In this document: positions 23,211 to 33,385 of the stretch, in pieces
Layout of the letters: each line of letters starts with the position of its first letter
Position numbering within the stretch: position 1 is the stretch's first letter
Assembly (NCBI RefSeq): GCF_024323335.1
Contig: NC_066585.1
Coordinates: 530,516,582 to 530,580,581 of the forward strand
Reading direction: 5' to 3'
DNA: 64,000 nt
Origin: Lathyrus oleraceus
Lineage: Eukaryota > Streptophyta > Magnoliopsida > Fabales > Fabaceae
Notes under the pieces: model-generated
Told to the model about the DNA's origin: nothing
The model's database searches: none
Seen by the model: only the letters and a program-made list of their open reading frames with translations
Made by a program: the position numbers and the translations under genes

Positions 23211-23726
23211 GGTGAACATGAATGTTTTAATTAATTTGGAATTATTTTTGGTTTACATATTTTTGGGTAAAATAAAAAAGAGATGGAAAACTAAAACTTT
23301 TTAGGGGAAATTAAAATAAACTCTCGGTTAGAAATATAATGGGATAAGGAAATGATGAATGTTTATGTTTTTCTTTTCTTTTCTTAAAAACTTTTAATTA
23401 AAAAGAGTGGGAAATGGGGGGATTTAAGAAAATTTCCACAGTACATAATTTAGCGTCGGTTTCGACCGTCTCTAAAATTTTAATGAGTAAATATTTTAAA
23501 AAAATATTTAAGTATGCTATTGTGAGACGATAATAGGTTCTGTCTTCCTTATTTTAATTAGCTTTTGTTCGTCTAAGAAGATGCTAATACTAAAATCATC
23601 TTAATAATTAAAAATTAAATGAATACATTTATTTAAGTCCACATATCTCATGTAAATTTGACGCTAATAGTGTCAGATTTGAGGTTGACGCTAAAATTCT
23701 AAAGTTAAAACTCATTATTCTTAGTG
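23211..23726. mobile_element. CACTA-like transposon end, copy C
   Basis: Right edge TTCTTAGTG at 23726, same position relative to the LINE as in copies A and B. The content parallels copy A, including TTTAGCGTCGG and GACGCTAA strings. Confidence 0.45.
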
Positions 23727-24596
23727 ACAGACTATTATGCTAAGGATACCAACTAAGGCACTATCAGGATTTTCTTTGATCCAATTAACATTAGGAGGAT
23801 TCCATATAATCTCTTTTAACTATGTTTTATATTACAGGTCTAGTTTTAGACATAAAAGTTTTAAGAAGAAAAAAATATTAAATATAGACATATATGTTGA
23901 GACAATGATTCAACTACCAGATAAAGAAACTTAGAAGAAAATGGCAATAGAGGTTGACTTCCAGTTTAGATTATGGCTATTAGAACAATTCTCCAAAAAA
24001 GTTAAGAAGTTAAGAAAAAGATTAACCTGCACCAAATTGTTTTTTCCTAATGAATAGGTTTTGGGGTGCCTACATGATGGAAAGATTGATATGTTGTCTA
24101 GTATAATCAACATATTCTGGAATTGATTCCTAATAGCATCAATGGAAGCCATGTTACCATTGGATAAAACCATGATATCATCACCATATACTGTTTGTGA
24201 GGTTACTTTTTGGTTTGTAGGGACACTTATGAGGCTAATATTCTAATCCGAGACAAGCATGGAAAGACTTATACTAAGGAACTTGTTAGCTAAAAATAAT
24301 AGAAAGGGTAATAGTGAATATCCTTTCCTCGTTCCTTGTTTGCGTTTGAAGTAACATTTTTTAACTATTAATGGAAACTGATATACGAGTTGCATTGAGG
24401 ATGCAACTAATCCACTTGCAAAAAGTGTTGTTAAACCTGAAACTATGAAGCACCATGAGTAAGAAGTCACAATTTAGAGTATGAAATGCTTTGGAGATGT
24501 CAGTCTTCATTACAGTATTTCCCCAAATGTTTTCTTGTTTAAAAGGTTAACCACTTGAGAGATTAGGAGAATGCAGTTCATAATATTCTTATCATG
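23727..24596 (-). pseudogene. L1-type LINE ORF2 fragment, copy C
   Basis: Degenerate LINE RT and start of RNase H, parallel to copies A and B. Strings such as GNMASIDAIRNQFQNML and KCYFKRKQGTRKG-type remnants are readable in different frames. The palm motif is damaged. The gypsy LTR interrupts it at 24597. Confidence 0.75.
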
Positions 24597-27379
24597 TGTC
24601 ATACCTCAATTTTGTCCTGATATTTTACATTTTCATCCACATCTATTTCATTTGATCATGAAATTGCATAAACATTCCTAAGTCAAAAGTCAACATAAAA
24701 ATCAACATTTTGTGTTAGGAAATTCGACTAAATTCATGCATCATGGTTTATCATTAAAATAATCACTTAATTCATCATCATAATTTCTAGTTCACATTTT
24801 TATGCATAATAATCAAAAGTCAGAGAAAAGTCAACATTGCACATGTTGAGAAAATTGTCTAAAATTGCATTTTTTTTTAATTTGGAGAATAAATTCATGA
24901 TTATTTGATTTATCATCATAATATCCATTTGAATTCTATTAATCATTTTCATGCATCATAAAACAAAAATCAATGTTTCTAGAAACCCCAAAATATCTCT
25001 CATATATTACATCATTATTCCATGCAAATATTATATCATAATTCACTATTTAATTAATTAAGTTTCTAGAATGCAATCTCATTATTCTCACCTCTTTTTC
25101 ATAATTCCTAAACTACCATTTTTAGAGCATATATATAAATTCATTCTCATTCACAAGTCTCACCAATAATCACTCACAAGAACAAGTCAAAACTTTGCAT
25201 AAATTTCTCTCCAATTTTTAAGTCATTTTTTATTTTTCTTTATTTAGGTTAATGTTTATTGTTTATTTAATTTTCACCGTATTATTATTCTTACTATACT
25301 TAATTAATATCTTAATCATCACAATTTTGTATAGAAACTCCATTGATTCAAAATCAAGAGTTTAAAGTGTTCTTGAATCTTCATGAGTAAAAGTGATTAA
25401 ATGTGATTTAATTTTAATTTTTTTCATGACTTATTTATAGTTATGAGTTTTCCATGATGTTCGTGAGATTAAGTAGATGAATTTTTATTATTTATTTAGT
25501 TAATTCCATGAAAATTTAAGCAAATTATGGTCAAAATAAGGATGAATATTGTTGTTTTTCTTGAATGCTTTGTCATTTTATTTTTTGATCTCGATTTTAC
25601 TTTTTTGTCATGCACTTGTTAATTTCAATTGTTCATATATTAAAAGACCCAAAAATATTTTTATTTTATTCAATTAAGTAATTAATTGCATATTTTTCCT
25701 TTTTATTATTTATTTTATGCTTTATTTGTTTTATTCTTATTCTTGTATTGATAATGCATCTCCCTCTATTTTTATGTCATTTATTCTTACTCATGCATTG
25801 ATTGTGCATCCCCGTCCCTTTTATTATTTTTTATGCGTTATTTATTTTAGTTTTCGTATTTTCTTTTATTTCCTGTAATTGGTCACACATTATGTATTGG
25901 TAGTGTATCCATCTCCCTTTTATTATTTCCTTTATTTGTTCTATTTTCTTTAGCTTTGATTAACTCTTGTATTGATAGTGTGTCCATCTCCCCTTTATTT
26001 TTATTGCTTTAGTTTATTTTATTGTTTCTTTAGCTAATGTATGATTTCTAATGCAAGAAAATAAGCGGCGATTATAAATCAATCTCTTCAAAATAAAACA
26101 CTTGATCAGCATCAAGTAATTTTCAAAGCATTTTGTCACTCCCTCATAAATCTTAAACCATTTTACAAATCATTTTCCACTAATGTGAATAAACCCTCGA
26201 TTGACATCAAGTTTCTTTTTTTGCTTATCTGAAACTTTGAAAATATTTTTCTCAATAAATATTCGATTGAAAAAGGATTAGAGCGAAAGTAATTTCTCGT
26301 CATTTCCCCAAATGTTCATGTGATGGACGCACTTAGCCTACCGTTTGAACATTTATCGATTGCATCAAAACACTTTTAAATAACGGAATCAAGTTAATTA
26401 TTTCATGGACGAAAAAAGATTTGGATAAAAGTAATTTCTCATCTTTTCCCCGAGTATTCGTGCGATGGTCGCTCTTAGCCTACTGTTTAAATATTTGTCG
26501 TCCGTTAAAGAAAAACGACTTGATTCGCCGCACAAATTTCATAAATAATTCATTTGAAAAGGATTGAGGCGAGAGTAATTTCTTCTTTTTCTTGAATGTT
26601 CGTGTGATGGCCGCACTTACCCTACCGTTTGAATATTCGTCAACCACTCAAAATACTCACACACATCAAACTTATTTTCTCTCCCCTACATGATCAACAA
26701 TCTTTTCAAAAAGAACATTGGTTAATCCATTCTAACGTGAATATAAACAAATGCTTTAAGCCTCCAATTGTGAGCATAAGCAACGTTTAACCGTTAGAGC
26801 GCGATTTAAACAGACGTTCATTAAAACACACCAACAAACACTCATTTGCTACCAAGAACTACGTAGCTTTGAGTTTTTCATTGCACCTGGAGATATATAG
26901 GAGCGAGATTCATGTCTCGTCAAGCACTATAACAAAAAATACCAAAATGATCCATTGTCTTGCCCCAAACTACAAAGATTTGAGTTCCTCATTATACCCG
27001 AGGATACGTAGGTGCAAGACCCGCAATCTTATCAAGCACCCTAATAAAAACCTTCTTGCGACCCATTTTACTTTCCTTTCACGTATTTTATCATTCGAAG
27101 AAAATAACTAACATTGGCTAACATTCAATCGCAAGTTTAACTAAAAGGTTCTCGTTGAGTACAACTGACGTGAAGGATGCTAATACATTCCCCTTGCATA
27201 ATCGACTCCCGAACCCGAATATGATTGTGACGATCATTTTTTTTTCTTTTAAGGGTTGTATCGATATTTTCTCTTTCCCTCTTTTGGAATAAATAAATTT
27301 AGATGACGAATTTGTTCGATATCATTTTCCGCGAGGGCCTGAGCGCTTCACAAAAGATCATATTTTTCGAGATGCGACA
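24597..27379 (+). mobile_element. Gypsy-type solo LTR in LINE, copy C (2783 bp)
   Basis: The most complete copy of this LTR: starts TGTCATACCTCAATTTTG, ends TTCGAGATGCGACA. Flanks TCATG and CCATG, identical to copy A, mean the insertion predates the duplication. A TATATAAA-type box lies near 25127. The right third has the conserved string GATGCTAATACATTCCCCTTG (27177-27197). No polyprotein is present between its ends. Confidence 0.87.
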
Positions 27380-28060
27380 CCATGACCGAAATATTTATGC
27401 TCTAAGGAGACTATTTAAGGGAGTATGTGTACCAATATATTATCCAAGATATTTGTAATAATTTTATGCTTGTAGTTCGTCAAATCAATTGGCTTGAATT
27501 TCTAAATTCTTTTTTATCCCTGAATTTTGGGTATGAGGAGCAAAGTGTTGGAGTTATAATTGGGGAGGATCCTGTCATCTCTAAATAATTGAAGGGTTGC
27601 CTTGTAAACATATATCTTGATTATATTCCAATAAGTTTGGAAAAATAAATAACCAAAATCATTAGGGCCTGATGTTGTGTTTATTTAAATTAAAACAACA
27701 TTTTGAATCTCCTCCATCATAGGCATGATTGTGAGGAGATCATTTGTTTGCTCATAAACCATATTTGAGATTAATTCTTCCATGAAACTATTGTGCAAAA
27801 CAAAAGTATTATTAAACAAATTTTTGAAGTGTTCTAACTAATGTTTGGTAATATGGTTGTTGTTTGTAATTAATTGATAATCCACTTTAAGAGAGTGATT
27901 CAACTCTGTTGTATTTTTTATTTTTTCCATAAATATAGTATTTATGTACTCATGAAAATGCAAATTTACTCTTTCTTTTATCTCTTCAAAAAAATTCCTC
28001 AATATTATCAAAGTTTGCATCAAGAGAGTTATCAAAGTTTCCTCCATGATCTATCTACCT
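27380..28060 (-). pseudogene. L1-type LINE RT N-terminal part, copy C
   Basis: Continuation of the LINE beyond the solo LTR. Minus-strand frames give LPNYNSNTLLLIPK and the pre-RT linker LEHFKNLF, YINTIFMEKIKNTTELNHSL. Slightly longer than copy A on the upstream side. Not functional. Confidence 0.75.
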
Positions 28061-28736
28061 CTTTGTTGGTTTCATGCCACCTTCTTTATTATTTAATCGA
28101 ATTTCTAGGATAACCTCTTCCTCTTCAGATTTCATGTTAATAACATTTTTTTCGTGCCACTTGGTTCACCCACATGTTTAACAGTCTGAAACTCAATCTC
28201 TAGGGGGATTCCTTCTGCAACCACCTATGTAGATTTATCTTTCTCTAATTGAACCATACCACACAATGGTCAAGTGTCTTGTTGTCCACTTGTTTGTATA
28301 TTCTTTTTTATTTTTTCTTCTTTTTGTCATTCTCCTATTGTGGAATGTCATCCATCTTCCTTCTTTTTCAAGATTCATAGCTATGGACAATTGGTTCTCG
28401 CATATGCACACACATACACACACGCCTATACTCTCTCTCTCACACACACGTTAATTTCTAGTTGTTAATTTTTAAACTTATTTTTAAGGAGAAATTACTA
28501 ATTTTAATTTCTTATCACATACTATAATAGTTTTTAAGCCAACACCAAATCATGAAATCTATTTTATTTTGACAGATAAAATGTGATAAGATTTGATAAG
28601 ATTCAAGACTAACTTATTCTAGTATGGCAAATTAGAGCAATGTGCTCTAGCAATATTTTATATTGTTCACCTAGAGCTTATTACATCCAAAAGTAAAATT
28701 ATTTTCTTCTTCAATTGGCTTTTTAAATATTTTTAC
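28061..28736. other. AT-rich spacer with CA/CT microsatellite
   Basis: No gene seen. A short compound CA/CT microsatellite lies at about 28405-28450 (CACACACATACACACACG, then CTCTCTCTC and CACACACAC). ORFs crossing it on both strands are low-complexity artefacts. Confidence 0.5.
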
Positions 28737-28985
28737 ATGATTCACTTAGAGATTACTACACCTAATGGATACTTACGCATAAGTTTGGGTAATCTTTATG
28801 GATTGGGGCATGAGTATTGGAGGTCAAAGATCCTTTTTATCATACCAATAAATATAGGAACTCAAATATTCACTGATGTAATATCCATAAAGCCAATGTT
28901 TGATAGAACATTTGACCACTATGTCAAACTGTTGGTGGATGTGGATTTGTCCCAAGCCCTAAGAAGTAAGATTCTAGTGGAATGA
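28737..28985 (+). pseudogene. DUF4283 / LINE ORF1-type fragment
   Basis: 82 codons: GLGHEYWRSKILFIIPINIG, then FDHYVKLLVDVDLSQALRSK and ILVE. This is the pattern (YGLPQEYW..KILF...IG.P...D..T..R.FG.YARVLVD.DLS) of the DUF4283 domain found in plant LINE ORF1 proteins and derived zinc-knuckle proteins, which bind nucleic acid. It stops before the CCHC knuckle and lacks the N-terminal half, so it is a fragment. It is on the opposite strand to the neighbouring LINE and need not belong to it. Confidence 0.7.
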
Positions 28986-29470
28986 ATGAGCCTTTTTTTT
29001 GGTATTGCTAGATTATGAAAATACGCATAAGTTTTTCACTCATTGCAAGATGATAATGTTTACTGGTATTTTTAGTAAACAATCAAAAGTTTGATTCACT
29101 TAAAAGATTAAAATAAAATAAAATCTCAAAGACAATTTGAGCATAAAAGTGCAAAGAAAATTATTTGTCACTAATACTTAAATGCTTGAAAATTGATGAA
29201 CTGAATATAAATGCAGAATTGATTTGAAGAAATAAAGTAGATAAAATGCATAATAAATGACATAAAATAAATACTTTGATTTAAGGAACTTAAAGTAACT
29301 TAAAGTATGAACGCAAACTCATACATTTCTCACAAAATAATTTCTCTATGTGACTTGTATAATTTAGTTCTATAGAGATGAGTGAAAACTTACGACCTCA
29401 ATCCCAAACACTAAGATTGACTTATATACTAATACAATAGTAATCATCGACAACGTATAAACCCTAATGA
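28986..29470. other. AT-rich intergenic sequence
   Basis: No ORF, repeat boundary or RNA gene seen. Confidence 0.4.
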
Positions 29471-29970
29471 TCTGACACATATTCCACTATGTATGCTTCT
29501 TCGCTCTAATTTGCTTCCACGCGTCTTTAAAGATAAAACTGTCAAAAATCAACCATCATGTTAATAACTGTGTTGGTAACTGCTTTGAACCCCTTAACTG
29601 CCTCTGTTAAGAGTCCTTCTTTGACTCATAATGTTGATGAAACATCTCCATATTACAAAGTCTTTGGACTTTAGAACATCTTTAGTCCCTAACATCTGGT
29701 GGATGTGTCGATCTCGACCATCTGACATGTATCCCACTACACAGGCTTCTTCGCTCTAACTTGCTTCCACGCCTCTTCAAAGATAAAACTGTTGAAAACC
29801 AACCATGATTTGATAAATGTGTTGGTAACTTCTTTGAACCTCTTAACTTCCTCTGACGAGAGTCCTTGATCGACTCATAATGTTTCTGAGACATATCCAT
29901 ATTACAAAGTCTATGTACTTAAGAACATCCTTAGTCACTAACATCTGGTGGATGTGTCGATCTTGACCTT
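29471..29970. repeat. 250-bp tandem duplication (two copies)
   Basis: TCTGACA at 29471 and 29721 opens two copies that share CTTCTTCGCTCTAA, TTGCTTCCACGC, AAAGATAAAACTGT and AACATCTGGTGGATGTGTCG (29691 and 29940). Roughly 80-85 percent of positions look alike by eye. Minus-strand ORFs of about 70 codons cross it, but no domain is recognised, so the coding origin, if any, is unknown. Confidence 0.8.
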
Positions 29971-30712
29971 GTCGAAGAGAGAGTGATCCTAATCTTGTGG
30001 ATCTTATCCTAAGACTCTTCCAAACCAGCCTTTGTCTCGACTCAATTGATAGTTTAATCAAACCATCTTAGTCTACATAATTAATATGTGGAAGCCTTTG
30101 ATTGAAGCTCTTGACACTTAGCAATTTCCAACATTGTTACTAGCATTCTTCATTGACATTTTTCAGTTAGAATTTTTAAGCTAATAGATTGGTCACAATA
30201 TCGAGGTTTGCAAAAAACTACGTGTGAATGAAGATATGTGGAACCAAAAGACAAAATTGACCGAGGAAACATAAGAGTCGGAAAGACAAAGACCTTTGTG
30301 CATGTCGAAAATGGTAGAAAATTGAGAACAACAAAGGGGTTAATAAAAACTTCTCAGCTAAATTAGAAAGGAGTCAATTGAAAAAATAAATAAAAGTAAA
30401 AATGCAAGAGATTAGGTGGAAGGTGCATTTAGAGCAATTGAAATAGCCCATTTCAGACATTGATCTTATATTTTCCTAGAGACTGACTCCTCTTGTGTTG
30501 TGTAGTGTTGACTTTTAAGTCTCCATTTATGATTCTTTGGCCCTTAAAGAATATTTGGAGCAATTTACAAACATTCATTAGACAAATTTGTGTCAATTAG
30601 GTTACTAATCTTGGCATGAATTTGCATAATTATATATTTTAGTAAAAAAAAATGTCCTCAATCATTAGTACAAATCTTCTTAGTAACAAGTTACTTCTAC
30701 CTAACTTTAGAT
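29971..30712. other. Unannotated AT-rich sequence
   Basis: No recognisable gene or element. Sequence 29971-30060 continues the region of the 250-bp repeats; the rest is unique within the window. Confidence 0.35.
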
Positions 30713-30764
30713 TCACCACTTTCTAATAGAGGGTCAGTCCACCACTTTCTAATAGAGGGTCAGT
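30713..30764. repeat. 26-bp exact tandem duplication
   Basis: CACCACTTTCTAATAGAGGG followed by TCAGT occurs twice in a row, one substitution apart at the first base, a slippage-type duplication. Confidence 0.9.
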
Positions 30765-30953
30765 CATATCCCCTAATCTTTTGTATCGTCTTTTCTCTTA
30801 TGTTCCTCTTTTCTTCATTACAAAAGTTCAATTTATAAATTTAAAAAAAAAAAACTTATTCTATTATTTTGTCTTACCAAACACTAAATTGAGAATATGA
30901 TATGATATAAATGTATTATCATGTGTATCAAATAAACTCTAAGTGAATATTTA

Positions 30954-30999
<46 letters not shown>

Positions 31000-31139
31000 A
31001 GAAAATGAAAAAATAAATGTAATTAACATTATATATAACAATAAAGTCACAAGAAAAAGATGGAAGTCACTAGAAAAAAAAATGAATTAGTGTCATAATA
31101 GAAATTTTTTATTAGGTACTATAATTTTCTTTTATAAAG
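30765..31139. repeat. AT-rich spacer with (AAT)n microsatellite
   Basis: About 14 units of AAT at 30952-30994. The rest is AT-rich with no gene seen. Confidence 0.85.
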
Positions 31140-32220
31140 AAAAAATTAACAAAGCACAAGGGGTTTTTAACCCTTACCGGTAATCACTCTCAAAACAACA
31201 ACAGTATTAAGAGAAGCAAGGATTCACATAAAGGAGATTCACCAATCCCAAATCATGAATTAAATTTAGTCTTCTCTATTATATTCATAACCTCTAATCT
31301 ATTATCATAGTATTATTTTTACTTAACCATATCGTTCTACAAACGGTTGAAGGTCATTTAGCCTTTGATTTTGCCACTTCGCAAAACCGAAGAAAATGGC
31401 CGGTGATCGTCGATTGCTACAACAACAACGTTAAACTCATCCACCTCGTCATATTGGACAAAGAAGAAATTATTTTATTGAATTATGTACATTGTTATTG
31501 TAGTAAAGACATCAAAATTATGAAACATTAAGGTAGAGAGAGATTAATAATTTTATTTTGAGTTTTATAATTTGTAAAACAAATTTTATACAAATTTTCT
31601 AATTTAAACACGGTTAATATTTTGTTTTAAATAATTCTCAATATCTTTAGAGACTATTTCACTTATAACTTTTACTATTATGCAATAATTAGAATAACTA
31701 TTAAAATCTATTGTTTTTTGGGGTTGTTTCTCGGTTGTCCAAGTTATATTCAACTAGGAAATTAATTATATTTTGTTTTTCTATTTTATATAAAAAGTTT
31801 AAAAATACTTAAAAATAAATATCCTTCTCGTTCTTTTTATTCCAATTGTTATTTTATTAACCGACCATTAAACATTAGTTTCATTCCAATGTATATGAAT
31901 AATGATGAAATATTTGTTATTTATTATTAATCAATCATTAAACATTAGTTTTATTATAATGTAAATGAATAATGATGAAATATTATTTATATCTGTGTAA
32001 AATATTCTCATTACACAATTAAAAATCAACAACAATCTAAAGTATTTGATTGATTGAGAATACGGTATTCAATTAAATTGAAGGTACCAAAGTATTCATC
32101 TGATTCCCAAGAAAAATGGATCTAGTAGTTCAGAATTCGTCCTGAAATATACGAGATCTGACTAATCATTATTCCTACTAAAAATCGAATTTGATATTCC
32201 TCCTATTCATTAGTGATAAA

Positions 32221-32688
32221 TTAATTTTTCTTGCACCCTTCTAAACATGAATTCGTAATCAGATTAATGCGGGGAATATCTGTCAAGGCAATTAGTGTTA
32301 GAAACATCATTAATTAACACAATCAGAAACAGTAAGATTAGTTTGATAAAACTACATAGGTAAGATATAAAAGTTAAAGTTACTTACCAATCTTGGTGTT
32401 GTCTTTCGTGGTTTTTGAAATAGCGCATTTAGTTGCACAACTATGAACATCTTTGGACAAAACCTTATTACATTTCAATAATTTACACCCAGCAACACAA
32501 CCTGGATATAATGCAACTTCCTTTATGAAACGTTTACATTGAAAAGCACACTTTCCAACACAAACTACACCACCCTTTGAATTTTTGGAATTTGATGAAC
32601 TTGGTGGATGAGCATCCTCAGCATGTGCCACAACTAATAACAACATAAGAAAAATTGAAATTAATTGTTTCATCTCAAACTTTGCCAT
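32221..32688 (-). CDS. Secreted cysteine-rich thionin-like peptide, two exons
   Basis: Exon 1 is 32388-32688 and exon 2 is 32221-32279 (360 nt in all, 119 aa). Residues 1-23 are a signal peptide (hydrophobic ISIFLMLLLVVAHA), so the product enters the secretory pathway. Ten cysteines follow at 43, 47, 51, 64, 68, 73, 84, 88, 112 and 116, in CxxxC pairs, suggesting five disulfides. The arrangement recalls plant thionin-like peptides, often defence or reproductive factors; the function is inferred. The donor is G/GTAAGT at 32387 and the acceptor TTGACAG ends at 32280. Without splicing the frame stops at 32380, giving 102 aa and eight cysteines. Exon 2 (ending NSCLEGCKKN) is supported because its splice sites, frame and two cysteines are conserved in the paralog at 50814. 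An upstream in-frame ATG at 32772 overlaps the TATA box, so it was not used. Confidence 0.75.
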
Positions 32689-32770
32689 ACTTTTTCGGTT
32701 ATAAATTTTTGTTGTTTGGGTAGTATATGTTAAATTTGTTTTGATAATGAAAAAGAGAGTAGAACATCTC

Positions 32771-32779
32771 AATTTATAA
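32771..32779 (-). promoter_or_regulatory. TATA box of the cysteine-rich peptide gene
   Basis: Minus-strand TTATAAATT about 85 bp upstream of the chosen ATG, giving an expected transcript start near 32745 and a 5' UTR of about 55 nt. The same string is conserved upstream of the paralog (about 51390). Confidence 0.6.
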
Positions 32780-33198
32780 GAAAAGAAATAAATGCTTTTA
32801 AGTATATAAATGGTATAAAAATAAAAATACTAATCACATATAGAAAAAAGAAATTAATTACTTATAAAAAGTCATTCCTTAACTGATAATAGATCTCGTA
32901 AAAAAAGTCAATTCCCTTATATACATATGATATGGTGAAAAATATACAAATTAAATATGGAGTGAGACTAATTTTAGTTTGGCCAAACTAAAATTATAAA
33001 GACGCTGATCTAAATTAAATAAATTGAAAGAATAATTTTTTTTTTTTATAAATTTTGGTTTAAACTCGTAATAAACGTAAATAGGATATAATATAAATGA
33101 GATTATTAGTTATTGGTTATTTAGTTATTTTTTATTTATCAATATTTTCTAAAATCAAATCTATTGATACTAGTTTAGATTAATATAAATTTTTTACA

Positions 33199-33385
33199 AA
33201 GATCATCGACATCCAAAAGATGACGATAAGATCAATAATTTGTAAAGGCTATCATCGAGAAAAGGACGATGGTAAGATCTACAATTGCAAAGATCGTCGA
33301 CATCGAAAGGATGACGGCAAGATCAAATTGCAAAAATCGTCATTAACAAAAGGACAATGATAACATCGACACTGCAAAGATCAGT
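33199..33385. repeat. About 45-bp degenerate tandem repeats next to LTR
   Basis: Units beginning AAAGATC[AG]TCGACATC followed by an AGGATGACG-like string recur at about 33199, 33245, 33286 and 33335, with a last partial unit ending at the LTR edge. Spacing is irregular (40-50 bp). Confidence 0.7.

Larger units (their letters stand above)
19722..25340. repeat. 2.76-kb tandem duplication (copies B and C)
   Basis: Copy B runs 19722-22483 and copy C 22478-25340 in direct orientation. Both contain the copia LTR tail, a 70-bp direct repeat (GATGCTACTATGTAATGCAT at about 19848/19919), AT-rich spacer, CACTA-like end, LINE fragment and the first part of the gypsy LTR. The junction at 22478-22483 is AAACTC; the same hexamer occurs at both parental points (19722 in the copia LTR, 25335 in the gypsy LTR), so it is a microhomology or unequal-exchange breakpoint. 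Copy B then lost about 106 bp of LINE near 21670. Confidence 0.85.
31140..33085. repeat. Segmental duplication, copy 1 (intact gene)
   Basis: Matches 48435-52725 in the same orientation once two insertions in that copy are removed. Shared strings include GGAGATTCACCAATCCCAAA, TTTGATTTTGCCACTTCGCA and GTAATAAACGTAAAT at the far end. It contains the cysteine-rich peptide gene and a 70-bp direct repeat (CATTAAACATTAGTTT at 31866 and 31936) that is also present in the other copy. Confidence 0.85.

Noticed and set aside
28235..28468. ORFs of 60-70 codons on both strands
   Set aside because: They arise from a CA/CT microsatellite and T-rich sequence.
32689..32772. A longer N-terminus (130-aa form) for the cysteine-rich peptide
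   Set aside because: The upstream ATG coincides with the TATA box, and the signal peptide begins well after it; the ATG at 32688 fits the promoter and the paralog.
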